A stretch of 44,252 bases of DNA from Westiellopsis prolifica IICB1 (GCF_004323185.1 NZ_NAPS01000002.1:1480481-1524732), one strand, 5' to 3'; shown: positions 7,931 to 16,858, counted from the first letter of the stretch. The notes: generated by a model from the sequence alone, not told the origin. Made by a program: numbers and translations.

Positions 7931-9391
7931 TTAATCATAATTTTTATAACTCACGGGTAAAGTGACAGTGACATTAGTACCTTTACCAACAGTACTTTCA
8001 ACTTGAATTTGACCTTGATGGTTTTCTACAATTGCTAAGGCGATCGCGAGTCCTAATCCTGAACCAGTAGTATTTTCAGTCTTGGTGTTTTTATTTGGAT
8101 GGGTACGCGCTGGATCTACTCGGTAAAATCGGTCAAATAACCGCGGTAGTGCTTCTGTGGGAATACCGATACCAGTATCGCTGACTTTTATTTGCAATTG
8201 TGGGTAATTAGAACGTAGTCCGGAAACACGATTAGTTGCTTCTATGCGTGCTAATTCTACATTTACTTGTCCTGAAGATGGAGTGTAGCGCAAAGCATTA
8301 CTAATTAAGTTTGTTAATAATCGCACTAATTGATTCCAGTTACCTGAGAGTGTGAACCAATTTTCTAAGATTTCGGGGTTAGTTTCCGCAGCTGGAGGAT
8401 CAATTAAGTTGAAGGTGAGGGTGATGTTTTTTTCAGCAGCTAAAAGTTGTTGTTCTTCTACTACTTCGATCAATAAAGCATCCAGAGGACAAGCAGAAAA
8501 ATTTTCTGTGCTGATACCGCTATCTTGTCGAGCTAGGAAAAGTAAATCATTAACTAGTTTACCTAAGCGCTGGGTGAGGCGTTCTACTAATTTTAACTGT
8601 TGGCGATAGTGGGAGAGAGTGGTGTCTTTGACTTCAACAGTATCTAAATCAGCCAAAGCAACCTGTACATTGGTTTGAATCAAAGCGATGGGACTTCTGA
8701 GTTCATGAGAAGCATCAGCAGTAAATTGCTTAAGGCGTTGGTAAGATTCGTGTACGGGTTCCATAGCTTTACCAGAAAGAAACCACCCGCTTGCTCCTAC
8801 AGAGAGTACCATCATCCAGATACCGATCGCTAGATCAAGCATCAATTGTCGGCTCGGTTTTGTGACTTCAAACCAAGGATGACTTACACGCAGATATCCG
8901 ACGACTTGCTTACCGACTTGTACTCGTTGAGTTACCTGACGCAACAATATTTCTAAATCTTTTGTATTTTCTTGTTCTTGGGTTTCTATTTCCCCGTGTC
9001 TTTCTTTCTTCTTGACTACATGTACAGTTTCACCTGTGCGGTTGACATGAATTGGAATATCGAGAGGTTCTGAAAGAGTAGACCAGAGTAGTTTTCCTGT
9101 GGGACTAAACCATTCTAAATCTATGTGGTCATCTTCTACGGTTTCTACAGTATCGGTGTTATCACGAAAACTAGCTTCTAAGTTAATCCGGTGTTGACTA
9201 GTGTTTGGGTTTACAGGTTCAATGACTAGCGATCGCTCTACTACTTCTACTACATGATTTAAGGTATCGTCAATTCGCTCTACCAAGGTATTACGGACAT
9301 ATAAGTACACACCAATTGCAAATAGTAGCAACAGTAAAGCTGTTAGAGCTGTGTACCAAAGGGCTAAACGACGACGAGTTGCTTGAAACAT
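7931..9391 (-). CDS. Membrane-bound sensor histidine kinase (orphan)
   Basis: This is a classical inner-membrane sensor kinase of 486 residues. TM1 is about residues 10-31 and TM2 about 184-206, enclosing a ~150-residue periplasmic sensing region with many acidic and His residues. The HisKA dimerisation domain carries the phospho-acceptor in ADASHELRSP (H229). The HATPase domain follows with its N-box (NLISNALRYTPSSG), DTGIG and GSGLGLAIA. No separate HAMP domain is obvious between TM2 and HisKA. No response-regulator gene adjoins it on either side, so its partner lies elsewhere. The Glu/Asp/His-rich exported region would fit metal sensing as in some cyanobacterial kinases (inference). ATG at 9391 is the natural start. 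Confidence 0.93.
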   Translation of the reverse strand: MFQATRRRLALWYTALTALLLLLFAIGVYLYVRNTLVERIDDTLNHVVEVVERSLVIEPVNPNTSQHRINLEASFRDNTDTVETVEDDHIDLEWFSPTGKLLWSTLSEPLDIPIHVNRTGETVHVVKKKERHGEIETQEQENTKDLEILLRQVTQRVQVGKQVVGYLRVSHPWFEVTKPSRQLMLDLAIGIWMMVLSVGASGWFLSGKAMEPVHESYQRLKQFTADASHELRSPIALIQTNVQVALADLDTVEVKDTTLSHYRQQLKLVERLTQRLGKLVNDLLFLARQDSGISTENFSACPLDALLIEVVEEQQLLAAEKNITLTFNLIDPPAAETNPEILENWFTLSGNWNQLVRLLTNLISNALRYTPSSGQVNVELARIEATNRVSGLRSNYPQLQIKVSDTGIGIPTEALPRLFDRFYRVDPARTHPNKNTKTENTTGSGLGLAIALAIVENHQGQIQVESTVGKGTNVTVTLPVSYKNYD

Positions 9392-9632
9392 AGTTGGTGA
9401 GAAAACTTTTCTACCATTGTTATTTTTACGGTAATGATGGGTATTTATAGATATAAGGGTATGATAGATTTTTTGCGAATCTAAATATCTATAAACAATA
9501 TTTTCCTATAAATACAGGGAAAAACATCGCTATTAAGGGCGATTGTGTTGGTATGATTTGAGACGATTCTCATTCCAGGCGATCGCTCTATTTTCTACAT
9601 AATCTTGGATAAAATACAGCAAAATTTTTGTT
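9392..9632. promoter_or_regulatory. Divergent promoter region between the sensor kinase and RTX protein genes
   Basis: This 241-base divergent region is AT-rich and carries ATATTTATAGATAT-like words around 9443-9500 and one GCGATCGC at about 9580. Both flanking genes point outward, so both promoters should lie here. No clear ribosome-binding site precedes ATG 9633. Confidence 0.35.
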
Positions 9633-11210
9633 ATGGGAGCAATTAGCCTTCAAAGTGTTTATTCTCAAAACTTTAATACTTTAACTCAATTAAGTAGTTC
9701 TAGTTCTACTTGGACTAACGACAGTACTCTGAATGGCTGGTATGCAGCTAACACAGATGGGGTTACAGTTACTAGTTATCGTGCATCTAATGGTGGCTTT
9801 ACTACTGGTAGTTTATATAGTTTTGGTGTAAACAATAATAGCGATCGCGCTTTGGGTTCTATCGGTTCATCCAGTTCCAAAGGTTTAATCTGGGGAGTTC
9901 GGTTTGTTAACGATACAGGTAGGACAATTGATCATTTTAGCATTAGCTATGTAGGTGAGCAGTGGCGGAAAACTACCGCTGGAGCGCAAACTATAGATTT
10001 TCAGTATCAAGTTGGTGCTACTAATTTAACTTCTGGTACATGGGTTGATTACAATGCTCTAGATTTTACTAGTCCCCAATATGGTGGTACTTCCAACAGT
10101 AACCTCAATGGTAACGATCCTGCTAACCGTGTTCTACTGGAAGCATCTTTGAATGTCACCCTTGCTCCTGGTCAAGAAATATGGTTGCGCTGGAGAGATA
10201 TTGATCACTCTGGTTCAGATCATGGTTTATCTATAGATGACCTGACTTTTTCGCCCGTCATCACTGGTACAAGTGGTAATGACACACTTGAAGGAAGTGA
10301 TTTCTTTGATACTATTAACGGTCTTGCTGGTAACGATGTGATTATAGGTAAGAAGGGAAATGACATACTCACTGGTGGTGGTGGTCAAGATACATTTGTG
10401 ATCCGTCGTGGTGATGGTGTTGACACTATTACTGATTTTAGAGGATCTGGCACAGACATATATTATCCAAGTGATCCAGAAATCGACATTTTAAAATTTG
10501 AGGGAGATGGTTTTACTGTCCAGAATATGCTGCTTAAACAGGTTGGTAGCGATCTATATATTAACTTTGAAGGCATTAGTGATACTGGTGTGATTCTCAA
10601 AAATTTTCAGATGCAGAACTTGAATAACTTTAGAGGAGGTATTGTCGGCGCACCTGATTATGGCAACATCATCTTTAATGGGCAAAGTGTAGTAGTGGAT
10701 AACTTTGATGTCTACGCAGCTGATCGCACATCTACTACAAATTACCAGAGTAACTGGGTAACATTCCTCAATGACTCAAGTAACTATTATGTAGGTTTAT
10801 CTGGCTCCAGTGACACAATTAATGCTCAAGGAGGTAATGACACTGTTCAAGGTAAGAGTGGTAATGATTTAATTAGAGGTGGTGACGGTAACGATATTCT
10901 TGATGGTGGCGATGGTAGTGATACTTTAGTTGGTGGTAGTGGTGTAGACACGTTTGCGATCGCCACAGGACGCAGTGGCTATGATATTGTTACAGATTTT
11001 ACTAACGGCGAAGACAAGATTGGATTGTTAAATGGCTTGTCTTTTGCTCAATTAATGATCACCCAAGGTACAGGGAATAACAGTAACGACACCATCATCA
11101 GTTTGGCATCCAGTCCAGCTCAATGGCTGTTAGTTTTGCGGGGAGTACCTGTCAACATAATTACAATTGATGATTTTATTGCTAATTTTGTCATCCCCAT
11201 GCCAACCTAA
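9633..11210 (+). CDS. RTX (hemolysin-type) calcium-binding secreted protein
   Basis: The N-terminal ~210 residues form a beta-rich domain I cannot name, with many Ser/Thr/Asn and motifs QTIDFQYQVG, EIWLRWRDIDHSGSDHGLSID. It is followed by two groups of RTX nonapeptides (GGxGxDxUx): GNDTLEGSDFFDTINGLAGND with GGGGQDTF at about residues 215-260, and GGNDTVQGKSGNDLIRGGDGND with DGGDGSDTLVGGSGVDTF at about 400-450. The C-terminus (VTDFTNGEDKIGL...) is typical of such proteins. They fold on Ca2+ outside the cell and usually leave by a type I secretion system through an uncleaved C-terminal signal, consistent with no N-terminal signal peptide. No type I transporter gene is in the window. It lies just upstream, same strand, of the pilus-like locus. 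Confidence 0.88.
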   Translation: MGAISLQSVYSQNFNTLTQLSSSSSTWTNDSTLNGWYAANTDGVTVTSYRASNGGFTTGSLYSFGVNNNSDRALGSIGSSSSKGLIWGVRFVNDTGRTIDHFSISYVGEQWRKTTAGAQTIDFQYQVGATNLTSGTWVDYNALDFTSPQYGGTSNSNLNGNDPANRVLLEASLNVTLAPGQEIWLRWRDIDHSGSDHGLSIDDLTFSPVITGTSGNDTLEGSDFFDTINGLAGNDVIIGKKGNDILTGGGGQDTFVIRRGDGVDTITDFRGSGTDIYYPSDPEIDILKFEGDGFTVQNMLLKQVGSDLYINFEGISDTGVILKNFQMQNLNNFRGGIVGAPDYGNIIFNGQSVVVDNFDVYAADRTSTTNYQSNWVTFLNDSSNYYVGLSGSSDTINAQGGNDTVQGKSGNDLIRGGDGNDILDGGDGSDTLVGGSGVDTFAIATGRSGYDIVTDFTNGEDKIGLLNGLSFAQLMITQGTGNNSNDTIISLASSPAQWLLVLRGVPVNIITIDDFIANFVIPMPT

Positions 11211-11457
11211 GCTACGGTGTACACATATCGAGTTTTGTAGGGTGTGTTGTCGCGCAGCGCAACGCACCATCTAGTTATTTTCGGTACGTTAGAACGTTCC
11301 AATAATAAATATTGAGTAATATTTAATACTGTATTTTTACGTAAATATATTGAAATAAAAAATAAATTTTTAGTATTTACCCTGAGGTATTTAGTTTTCT
11401 GAGAAAGTTAAAGTCGAATTGCGACAACTAAAGTAATTGATTTAATTATTGAGTGTG
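11211..11457. other. Intergenic region with a dispersed hairpin repeat and the pilus-locus promoter
   Basis: At about 11241-11270 GGTGTGTTG and CAACGCACC pair around a CGCGCAGCG loop, forming a strong hairpin 3' of the RTX gene. The sequence resembles a small repeat common in cyanobacterial intergenic DNA and may act as a terminator. The remaining ~180 bases are very AT-rich and probably hold the promoter of the downstream locus. Confidence 0.45.
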
Positions 11458-12039
11458 ATGAAAAGAATTTTAGCTATTGCTTTTTCCTTGGGAACCGTAG
11501 CTGTTGGTAGCTTGTTTACTACACCTGCTAAAGCTGTAGATGCAAATGTAAATATCAAGGTCAGCGTTCCAGATATTCTCTTTTTAGAAACATACAGCGA
11601 CTTAACATTTGACGTTGATGTTGACGACTTGATAACTAATGCTACTCCTGACGTGATTCAAGCTGTTTCTGGTAATGTAGATCTCGGTACATCGGTTGTT
11701 GACACATTGCTGGGAACTGGTACTCTTCCCTCATTTAAAACCCAACCTATAAGTGTTAACGATGTCGAGGTCTATAGAGTCTGGGGTCTAGGTAGTACTG
11801 ATGGAAACATTAGCCACAATGCAACATACGATGATACTGATTTAGCAGTCACTGGTAGTACTACTGGATCTATAGTAGCAGTTACAGCTACTGGTCCAAA
11901 TGCAACTGACCCTGCACCTGGTCTAGATTATGCCGATGCTATTAAAGGCAATGTAGACTTTACTCTAGACTTTACCAATACCACTCAATCAGGTCTCCAC
12001 GAAGGTGGAATTTTGACAGTGACTGCGACTGCTGAGTAA
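11458..12039 (+). CDS. Exported pilin-like structural protein, chaperone-usher locus (subunit 1)
   Basis: The protein has a clear signal peptide (basic MKRIL, hydrophobic AIAFSLGTVAVGSLF, cleavage after AKA) and a ~170-residue acidic, Thr/Val/Asp-rich mature part without cysteine. It ends in an alternating strand, SGLHEGGILTVTATAE. This resembles the C-terminal strand of archaic chaperone-usher pilins (G-x-Y-x-D-T-V-x-V-x-V). With a chaperone and usher-like gene just downstream, I infer that it is a fibre subunit, perhaps the major one because it is first and is followed by a hairpin. TTG 11449 and GTG 11455 are also in frame; ATG 11458 puts the basic residues at the very N-terminus. I do not recognise a named family. 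Confidence 0.7.
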   Translation: MKRILAIAFSLGTVAVGSLFTTPAKAVDANVNIKVSVPDILFLETYSDLTFDVDVDDLITNATPDVIQAVSGNVDLGTSVVDTLLGTGTLPSFKTQPISVNDVEVYRVWGLGSTDGNISHNATYDDTDLAVTGSTTGSIVAVTATGPNATDPAPGLDYADAIKGNVDFTLDFTNTTQSGLHEGGILTVTATAE

Positions 12040-12056
12040 ATCGTAGTTGAGCAATA

Positions 12057-12080
12057 CTCTCGCTTTACCTAAGCGGAGAG
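12057..12080 (+). terminator. Hairpin after the first subunit gene (attenuator or mRNA stabiliser)
   Basis: CTCTCGCTT, loop TACCT, then AAGCGGAGAG form a 9-bp stem with one bulged G. It lies 18 bases after the subunit 1 stop and is not followed by a T run. It is better read as a partial terminator or 3' stabiliser that would let subunit 1 be made in excess of the downstream genes. Inference only. Confidence 0.4.
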
Positions 12081-12193
12081 CCGAGGTAGCATCTATTACA
12101 AGTTAAAAGCAAGATGATCCTCCATAAAGCTTGCTTTGACTGTATTGAACTGCTACGTGGCTCTCTTTTTAATTTCGTCCAGAGAGAAATTGA

Positions 12194-12748
12194 ATGCAAG
12201 GACAATTATATATTGGTATGGCAACAGCGATGCTTTGCTTATATCAAATCAGCAATATAGAAACAGCATTTGCTGCTCCTTTAGAAGATTGTTCGCAAGT
12301 ATGTGCAGAAAACATTGAATTACCAGCAATTGTTTCTAGCGAAGTTTTACCTAATGGTGCAAATTTACGACTAGTTACTAGTGGGGGGATAGTACGTAAC
12401 GGTAGTTTAGAACAGCCATTACCAGAACCCATATTTAACACTCAAATTAACCGCACTATTGAAAATATTTGGCGATTCAACGTAGCAAGTGGTAGCGAAA
12501 ATAATTTACAAGTCGATTATCAATTAGTTTCAGATAACAACGAAAGCGACAAGCTCAACCATCCGACATACACAGATTCAAAAATCGCAGTATCAATTAG
12601 TAAGATACAGCCAAAAGTTATTTCTACTGACCCCGATACTCAAACAGTTTTGGTAGAGGGAGGAGCAATATTCAGTTTAAATTTATCTGAATTGAAAGTT
12701 TCCGGTGAGCATTCTGGGACTTTAACAGTAACTATTACGGAACCCTAA
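12194..12748 (+). CDS. Exported pilin-like protein, chaperone-usher locus (subunit 2)
   Basis: This is a 184-residue exported protein with a short signal sequence (about residues 1-27, ending IETAFAAP). Two cysteines near the mature N-terminus (DCSQVC) could form a disulphide or an attachment point. The C-terminus SGEHSGTLTVTITEP closely parallels that of the protein encoded at 11458-12039. It also resembles archaic chaperone-usher pilins, whose last strand is recognised by the chaperone. AGAGAG precedes ATG 12194 at a suitable distance. It is followed after 50 bases by the chaperone gene, so the two are probably cotranscribed. A minor or tip subunit is a reasonable guess; no named family is recognised. 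Confidence 0.7.
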   Translation: MQGQLYIGMATAMLCLYQISNIETAFAAPLEDCSQVCAENIELPAIVSSEVLPNGANLRLVTSGGIVRNGSLEQPLPEPIFNTQINRTIENIWRFNVASGSENNLQVDYQLVSDNNESDKLNHPTYTDSKIAVSISKIQPKVISTDPDTQTVLVEGGAIFSLNLSELKVSGEHSGTLTVTITEP

Positions 12749-12798
12749 AAAAATTATTTCTATTGGTAATTCATAGATCAATAGTGGTGTGAGGTGAA

Positions 12799-13746
12799 AT
12801 GCAGAAATTTTGGAGTAGTGTTTTAGCAACAGTTAGTGCTATTGGTTTAGTTTGTAATCCAGTAGCAGCTATATCTATTGGTGTAAGTCCACCCCGGTTT
12901 GAATTAAAGCTTGATCAAAAAAAAGCTACTACTCAAATTTTTAAAGTTGTTAACAGAGACTCCAAACCAGCTACTTTTAAAATTTACTTGATGGGTTGGA
13001 CACTGGATGAAAAAAATCAAATTAAGCGTGTAGCATCTTCAGAACAGTCTTTAGCTCAATGGATTATTGTTAATCCATTGCAATTTACTCTTGCTCCTGG
13101 TAAAACCCAAACTGTTAGATTTGCAGTGCGTCCTCGTGTTAAACCGCAACCAGGAGAACACCGTGCTTTTATTTTTGTGGAAGAGATTGCTTCTCCTGAG
13201 GACACAAAAAAACAGGGAGGAAACGCTGGGGTAAAAGTTATTGGGCGTTTTGGTGTTGCGGTGTATGGGTATGTGGGTGATGTGCAGAGAGTGGCTAAAC
13301 TCAATGATATTTCAGTCAACACTAAATCCAATCCGATTACAGCGAGTTTTGATATTTCTAGTCAAGGTACTGCTTATGTCAGGATGAATGGTCAGTATAC
13401 CATTTGGCAAGCTACTAAATATCCTGGAGCAAATGCTACCAAAGCGATCGCAGAAATAGAAAAACTGAAACCAAAATTTCCTGATGGTGTAGTGGTTGGT
13501 GGATCACTACCAAAAAAACCTGTGCTACCTAATACTAGACGCCAAGTCCTATTACGTTTACCTGATAAATTACCTCCAGGAAAGTACGTCTTGGATATTA
13601 ATGGCGAATTAAATGGTGTGCAAATTGATCAAGGTATTCCCTTTACTGTTCCTCAATCCACAGCTACCATTCCACAACCAAAAACTCAACCACGTAGTTC
13701 TAATAATTCTTCTCGCACAATTAAAATTCAAACTCAATCAAATTAA
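12799..13746 (+). CDS. PapD-like periplasmic pilus-assembly chaperone
   Basis: The protein has a signal peptide (MQKFWSSVLATVSAIGLVCNPVAA) followed by an immunoglobulin-like domain. Its pattern follows periplasmic fimbrial chaperones: ISIGVSPPRFELKL, then TTQIFKVVNRDSKPATFKIYLMGW, then IIVNPLQFTLAPGKTQTVRFAV, then GEHRAFIFVEEI. The second domain (about residues 150-285) is less conserved and longer than in PapD, and the last ~30 residues are Gln/Ser/Asn-rich. It would bind the secreted subunits and pass them to the usher-like protein. A strong GAGGTGAA precedes ATG 12799. Cyanobacterial members are usually annotated only as molecular chaperone or fimbria/pilus chaperone, and their targets are little studied. 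Confidence 0.85.
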   Translation: MQKFWSSVLATVSAIGLVCNPVAAISIGVSPPRFELKLDQKKATTQIFKVVNRDSKPATFKIYLMGWTLDEKNQIKRVASSEQSLAQWIIVNPLQFTLAPGKTQTVRFAVRPRVKPQPGEHRAFIFVEEIASPEDTKKQGGNAGVKVIGRFGVAVYGYVGDVQRVAKLNDISVNTKSNPITASFDISSQGTAYVRMNGQYTIWQATKYPGANATKAIAEIEKLKPKFPDGVVVGGSLPKKPVLPNTRRQVLLRLPDKLPPGKYVLDINGELNGVQIDQGIPFTVPQSTATIPQPKTQPRSSNNSSRTIKIQTQSN

Positions 13747-13813
13747 TACTCATCAAACTCATGTCTCGATAATTCTAGACTGTGAATATTTGCTGAGTAA
13801 ATTTGCCGATTAA

Positions 13814-16800
13814 TTGCAACATTTTCGCTCAACTATGTTTCCTATAGCTTTACCAACAACACAACCAGTTATTACTATTTGCTGTCACTCAGAATTTGTG
13901 GTTGAAAAGCAATTTAAATTGCCCATTCTTGCTGAGTTGCCTTCCCAAATAAATGAAAAAAATAGTGCTGAACTAACCGAAAATAAAGTACAGATTTTAC
14001 ATTCTGCCCTACTACGGATAAAGGGTAATAATTTTAAGATTGAATCTAAAATTTCTTCTGATGCAAGGAAAGAAGAAGAACAGAAAACAGGAGTCGAGTT
14101 AGAAAATATTCAAAATAATCACACAAATTTTTACTCTACAAATGAGTCACCAACAAATCATCAATCTAATACTGAATTAGTCAAAAATCCAAATTATATT
14201 ATACCGACAGTAGAAAATTCTCAACCAAATATTAATAATCAGACAAAAGAAGAATTAGTCAATAACACTCAAATATCTAATGATCGAGCTAAAAATATCA
14301 GTGTTGATGAAAGTCATACTACATCTAAAATTAACAATGAAAGTACTGTAGCTGGTTATATTAAAACAGCAGGAAATGTTGTTTTAGTTGGTGTGATTAT
14401 CAATCGGAAAGAAGTAGGTAATATAGATATTCGTCTCGATGGCGATACTGTTTTAGTTCCTCTCAAAGCTTTTGCTGATCTTGCTAATTTTACGATTGAA
14501 AATATTGGAGGTATCACAAAATTAAAAACACCATTAGGTGTGATTGATTTAGCACCTAGTGACATCAGGCAATTAGATGATGTAACTTATATCAGTGATG
14601 TCTCACTTCAAGAAAAGTTGTTGACTAAAATTACTTTTGACACAGCAGAATTAGCGTTAATTGTTGATTTACCTTGGCTCAAAAGTGACACAGAATCTCA
14701 ATCTCAACAAGAAAATATAGAATTACAACCGGAGGTGCAACCTCCTAGCAGCACACTTTCAAGCTTGAGACAAGAATTATATTTTTATAAAAACTCTGGA
14801 GATACTAGCTTTTATAGCTCTACTCTTTTAGGTGGAAGGTTAGCAGGAGGAGCATGGCGGGTTCGCCTAAATAATAATTTTGAAAATATGCCAAATTTGG
14901 CTGAATACTTCTTTTATAAACGTCAAGATCAACTTCGTTATCAAATTGGGCGGCAACAAATTGGATTACATCCTCTATTAAATAGTATGATTTTGACTGG
15001 AGCGCAAATTGGTATTACTAATTTGCCCGCAGATAGTTTTAATCAAAGTTACAATGCTTCTGAACTTTTACCTCGACGTTCTCAACCTTTACAGACATTT
15101 AAAGGTAAAGCATTACCAGCAAGTTTTGTCCAACTTCGATTTGGTGGAGTGATCATTGCTCAACAACAAGTAGGGTTAAACGGTACATATGAATTTATTG
15201 ATGTGAATGTACCTACTGGTAGTAATGATGAAATAGAATTGTTAGTTTATGATCGCAATAATCTGAGTGTACCAATTGAAATTCGTCCTTTATCAATAAA
15301 TACTTCTAATTTATTATTACCAGCAGGCGGTAATGTGCAGTTAGCTGGATTGGGATTAAGCGGTAACGTCGTTCAAGATGCTTTTTTTGATGATTTTAGC
15401 AGTGATGCTGGTAAACCTGTCGGATTTTACCAATTCCGTCAGGGATTTTCTCGAAATTTTACTTTTGAAAGTGCTTTGCAACTTGTTCCTGATACTTTGC
15501 AAGCACAAACAGGTTTTGTTTGGCAACCAGTAAGACCTGCTATTCTCACAAGTAGTGTGGGTACATCTCGTGGTAAATTTGGTTATGCAACAGACTTAGA
15601 TCTAGATTTTGGTCAATTAGAAATCCTGGGTAATTCTCAGTTATTTTCATCTGGTTATAGCTCTAATAGTCAATCACGCGATCGCTATAACCACAGTCTC
15701 CGAGTTAATTATCGTTTTAGCAATGCTTTTAATCTGGGGTTTATAGCCCGTAGCTTTCAAAATAACAGTGATTCGGTGAATTATATTTCGCCTACTTTTA
15801 ATTTACTCCCTTTTCGCGGCTTTTCTTTATCAGGTAGACCTGATTATAAGGGTCGATATTTATTTAATGCTTTCTACAATCCAACTAGTTCCACAAGACT
15901 AGCTTTTAGTTCTTTTGGTGATATTTATAACTCTAGTTTTAATTATAACTTTAATCGACAATATCAATTATCTCTGGGTAGTGAATTTGGTGGTGATCAA
16001 TCTACCCTTTACAGTGCAACACTAAATCATTATTCTCGGCGTTTTGGTGGTCTAAATTGGAGGATGGGAATAGCTTACAGTCATGGAGAAATAGGTCCAG
16101 TAGTTGGTGTCGGTATGCAGGTGCTACCAGGCTTATATGGTAGGGTTGATTATCAAGCTATCCCTTCTAGAATTGGAGACCAAATTGGCGCATTTGGAAA
16201 TGATAGGCTGACTGTTTCTTTAATATCAGATTTGTCTTTTGCTGGAGGTAATTTTGCTCCATCTAAATATTATGGTTTAGGACAGGAAAAAGGCGGAATT
16301 GCAGGCAGAATAGTTATCGAAGGTCAGAATAAAAAGTTTAACTTAGAAGGAGCTAATATCCGTGTAGTTGATAGCCGCAACCACAGAGTAGGTGGTACTA
16401 AAACTGATACTTTTGGCAATTTCTTTATTGGTAATTTACCAGAAGGTGTGTATGTAGTTGAAATTGATCCAGATAAACTACCTGTAGAGCTTTCTACAGT
16501 CAAAACTAGCATAGTAGCAGAAGTAGCTGGTTCTGCTGTGACTCGTTTAGATTTTCCTGTTAGAGAAGAATACGGTGTTGCTGGAAGAATCACTGATACA
16601 ACGGGTTTACCTGTTGTAGATGTGCAAGTAGAACTCATCAATGTTGATGGTAAACGTGTTGCATCTGGTTTAACAAATGAATTTGGTCTTTATCGCTTTG
16701 ATAATGTTCCTGTTGGTAAGTATACAATCCAGGTTCGTTCACAAGATGCTACTTCAGCAAGCGATAATCTACCTAAGCGAGTAGTACAAATTAAAAATGA

Positions 16801-16858
16801 CTTTGCTTTTGATCAAGATATACAATTACCTATCTCAGCAGCAGTTAAGAAAAAATAA
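13814..16858 (+). CDS. Usher-like outer-membrane protein with C-terminal carboxypeptidase-regulatory-like domains
   Basis: This is a 1014-residue protein. Residues ~1-175 are Asn/Lys/Glu-rich and low in complexity. Residues ~177-285 (VVLVGVIINRKEVGNIDIRL...LVPLKAF) look like an usher N-terminal domain. From ~310 to ~825 there are alternating amphipathic strands suited to a large beta-barrel, containing the usher hallmark PLQTFKGKALPASFVQLRFGG...VGLNGTYEFIDVNVP (~420-475). The C-terminus holds two carboxypeptidase-regulatory-like beta-sandwiches, starting GIAGRIVIEGQ (~828) and GVAGRITDTTG (~917), each with FGxxxxxNxPxGxYxxxI. This would replace the normal usher C-terminal domains. The frame opens with TTG 13814 directly after a stop; ATG 13835 is possible. 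Neither gives a convincing signal peptide, so the N-terminus may be damaged or unusual. It ends the locus and is cotranscribed with the chaperone. Confidence 0.8.
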   Translation: MQHFRSTMFPIALPTTQPVITICCHSEFVVEKQFKLPILAELPSQINEKNSAELTENKVQILHSALLRIKGNNFKIESKISSDARKEEEQKTGVELENIQNNHTNFYSTNESPTNHQSNTELVKNPNYIIPTVENSQPNINNQTKEELVNNTQISNDRAKNISVDESHTTSKINNESTVAGYIKTAGNVVLVGVIINRKEVGNIDIRLDGDTVLVPLKAFADLANFTIENIGGITKLKTPLGVIDLAPSDIRQLDDVTYISDVSLQEKLLTKITFDTAELALIVDLPWLKSDTESQSQQENIELQPEVQPPSSTLSSLRQELYFYKNSGDTSFYSSTLLGGRLAGGAWRVRLNNNFENMPNLAEYFFYKRQDQLRYQIGRQQIGLHPLLNSMILTGAQIGITNLPADSFNQSYNASELLPRRSQPLQTFKGKALPASFVQLRFGGVIIAQQQVGLNGTYEFIDVNVPTGSNDEIELLVYDRNNLSVPIEIRPLSINTSNLLLPAGGNVQLAGLGLSGNVVQDAFFDDFSSDAGKPVGFYQFRQGFSRNFTFESALQLVPDTLQAQTGFVWQPVRPAILTSSVGTSRGKFGYATDLDLDFGQLEILGNSQLFSSGYSSNSQSRDRYNHSLRVNYRFSNAFNLGFIARSFQNNSDSVNYISPTFNLLPFRGFSLSGRPDYKGRYLFNAFYNPTSSTRLAFSSFGDIYNSSFNYNFNRQYQLSLGSEFGGDQSTLYSATLNHYSRRFGGLNWRMGIAYSHGEIGPVVGVGMQVLPGLYGRVDYQAIPSRIGDQIGAFGNDRLTVSLISDLSFAGGNFAPSKYYGLGQEKGGIAGRIVIEGQNKKFNLEGANIRVVDSRNHRVGGTKTDTFGNFFIGNLPEGVYVVEIDPDKLPVELSTVKTSIVAEVAGSAVTRLDFPVREEYGVAGRITDTTGLPVVDVQVELINVDGKRVASGLTNEFGLYRFDNVPVGKYTIQVRSQDATSASDNLPKRVVQIKNDFAFDQDIQLPISAAVKKK

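Noticed and set aside
13613-13813. 66-codon ORF ending just before the usher-like gene
   Set aside because: Most of it overlaps the chaperone gene in another frame. It was considered as a displaced signal peptide for the usher, but the sequence does not join in frame and lacks a clean signal-peptide pattern.
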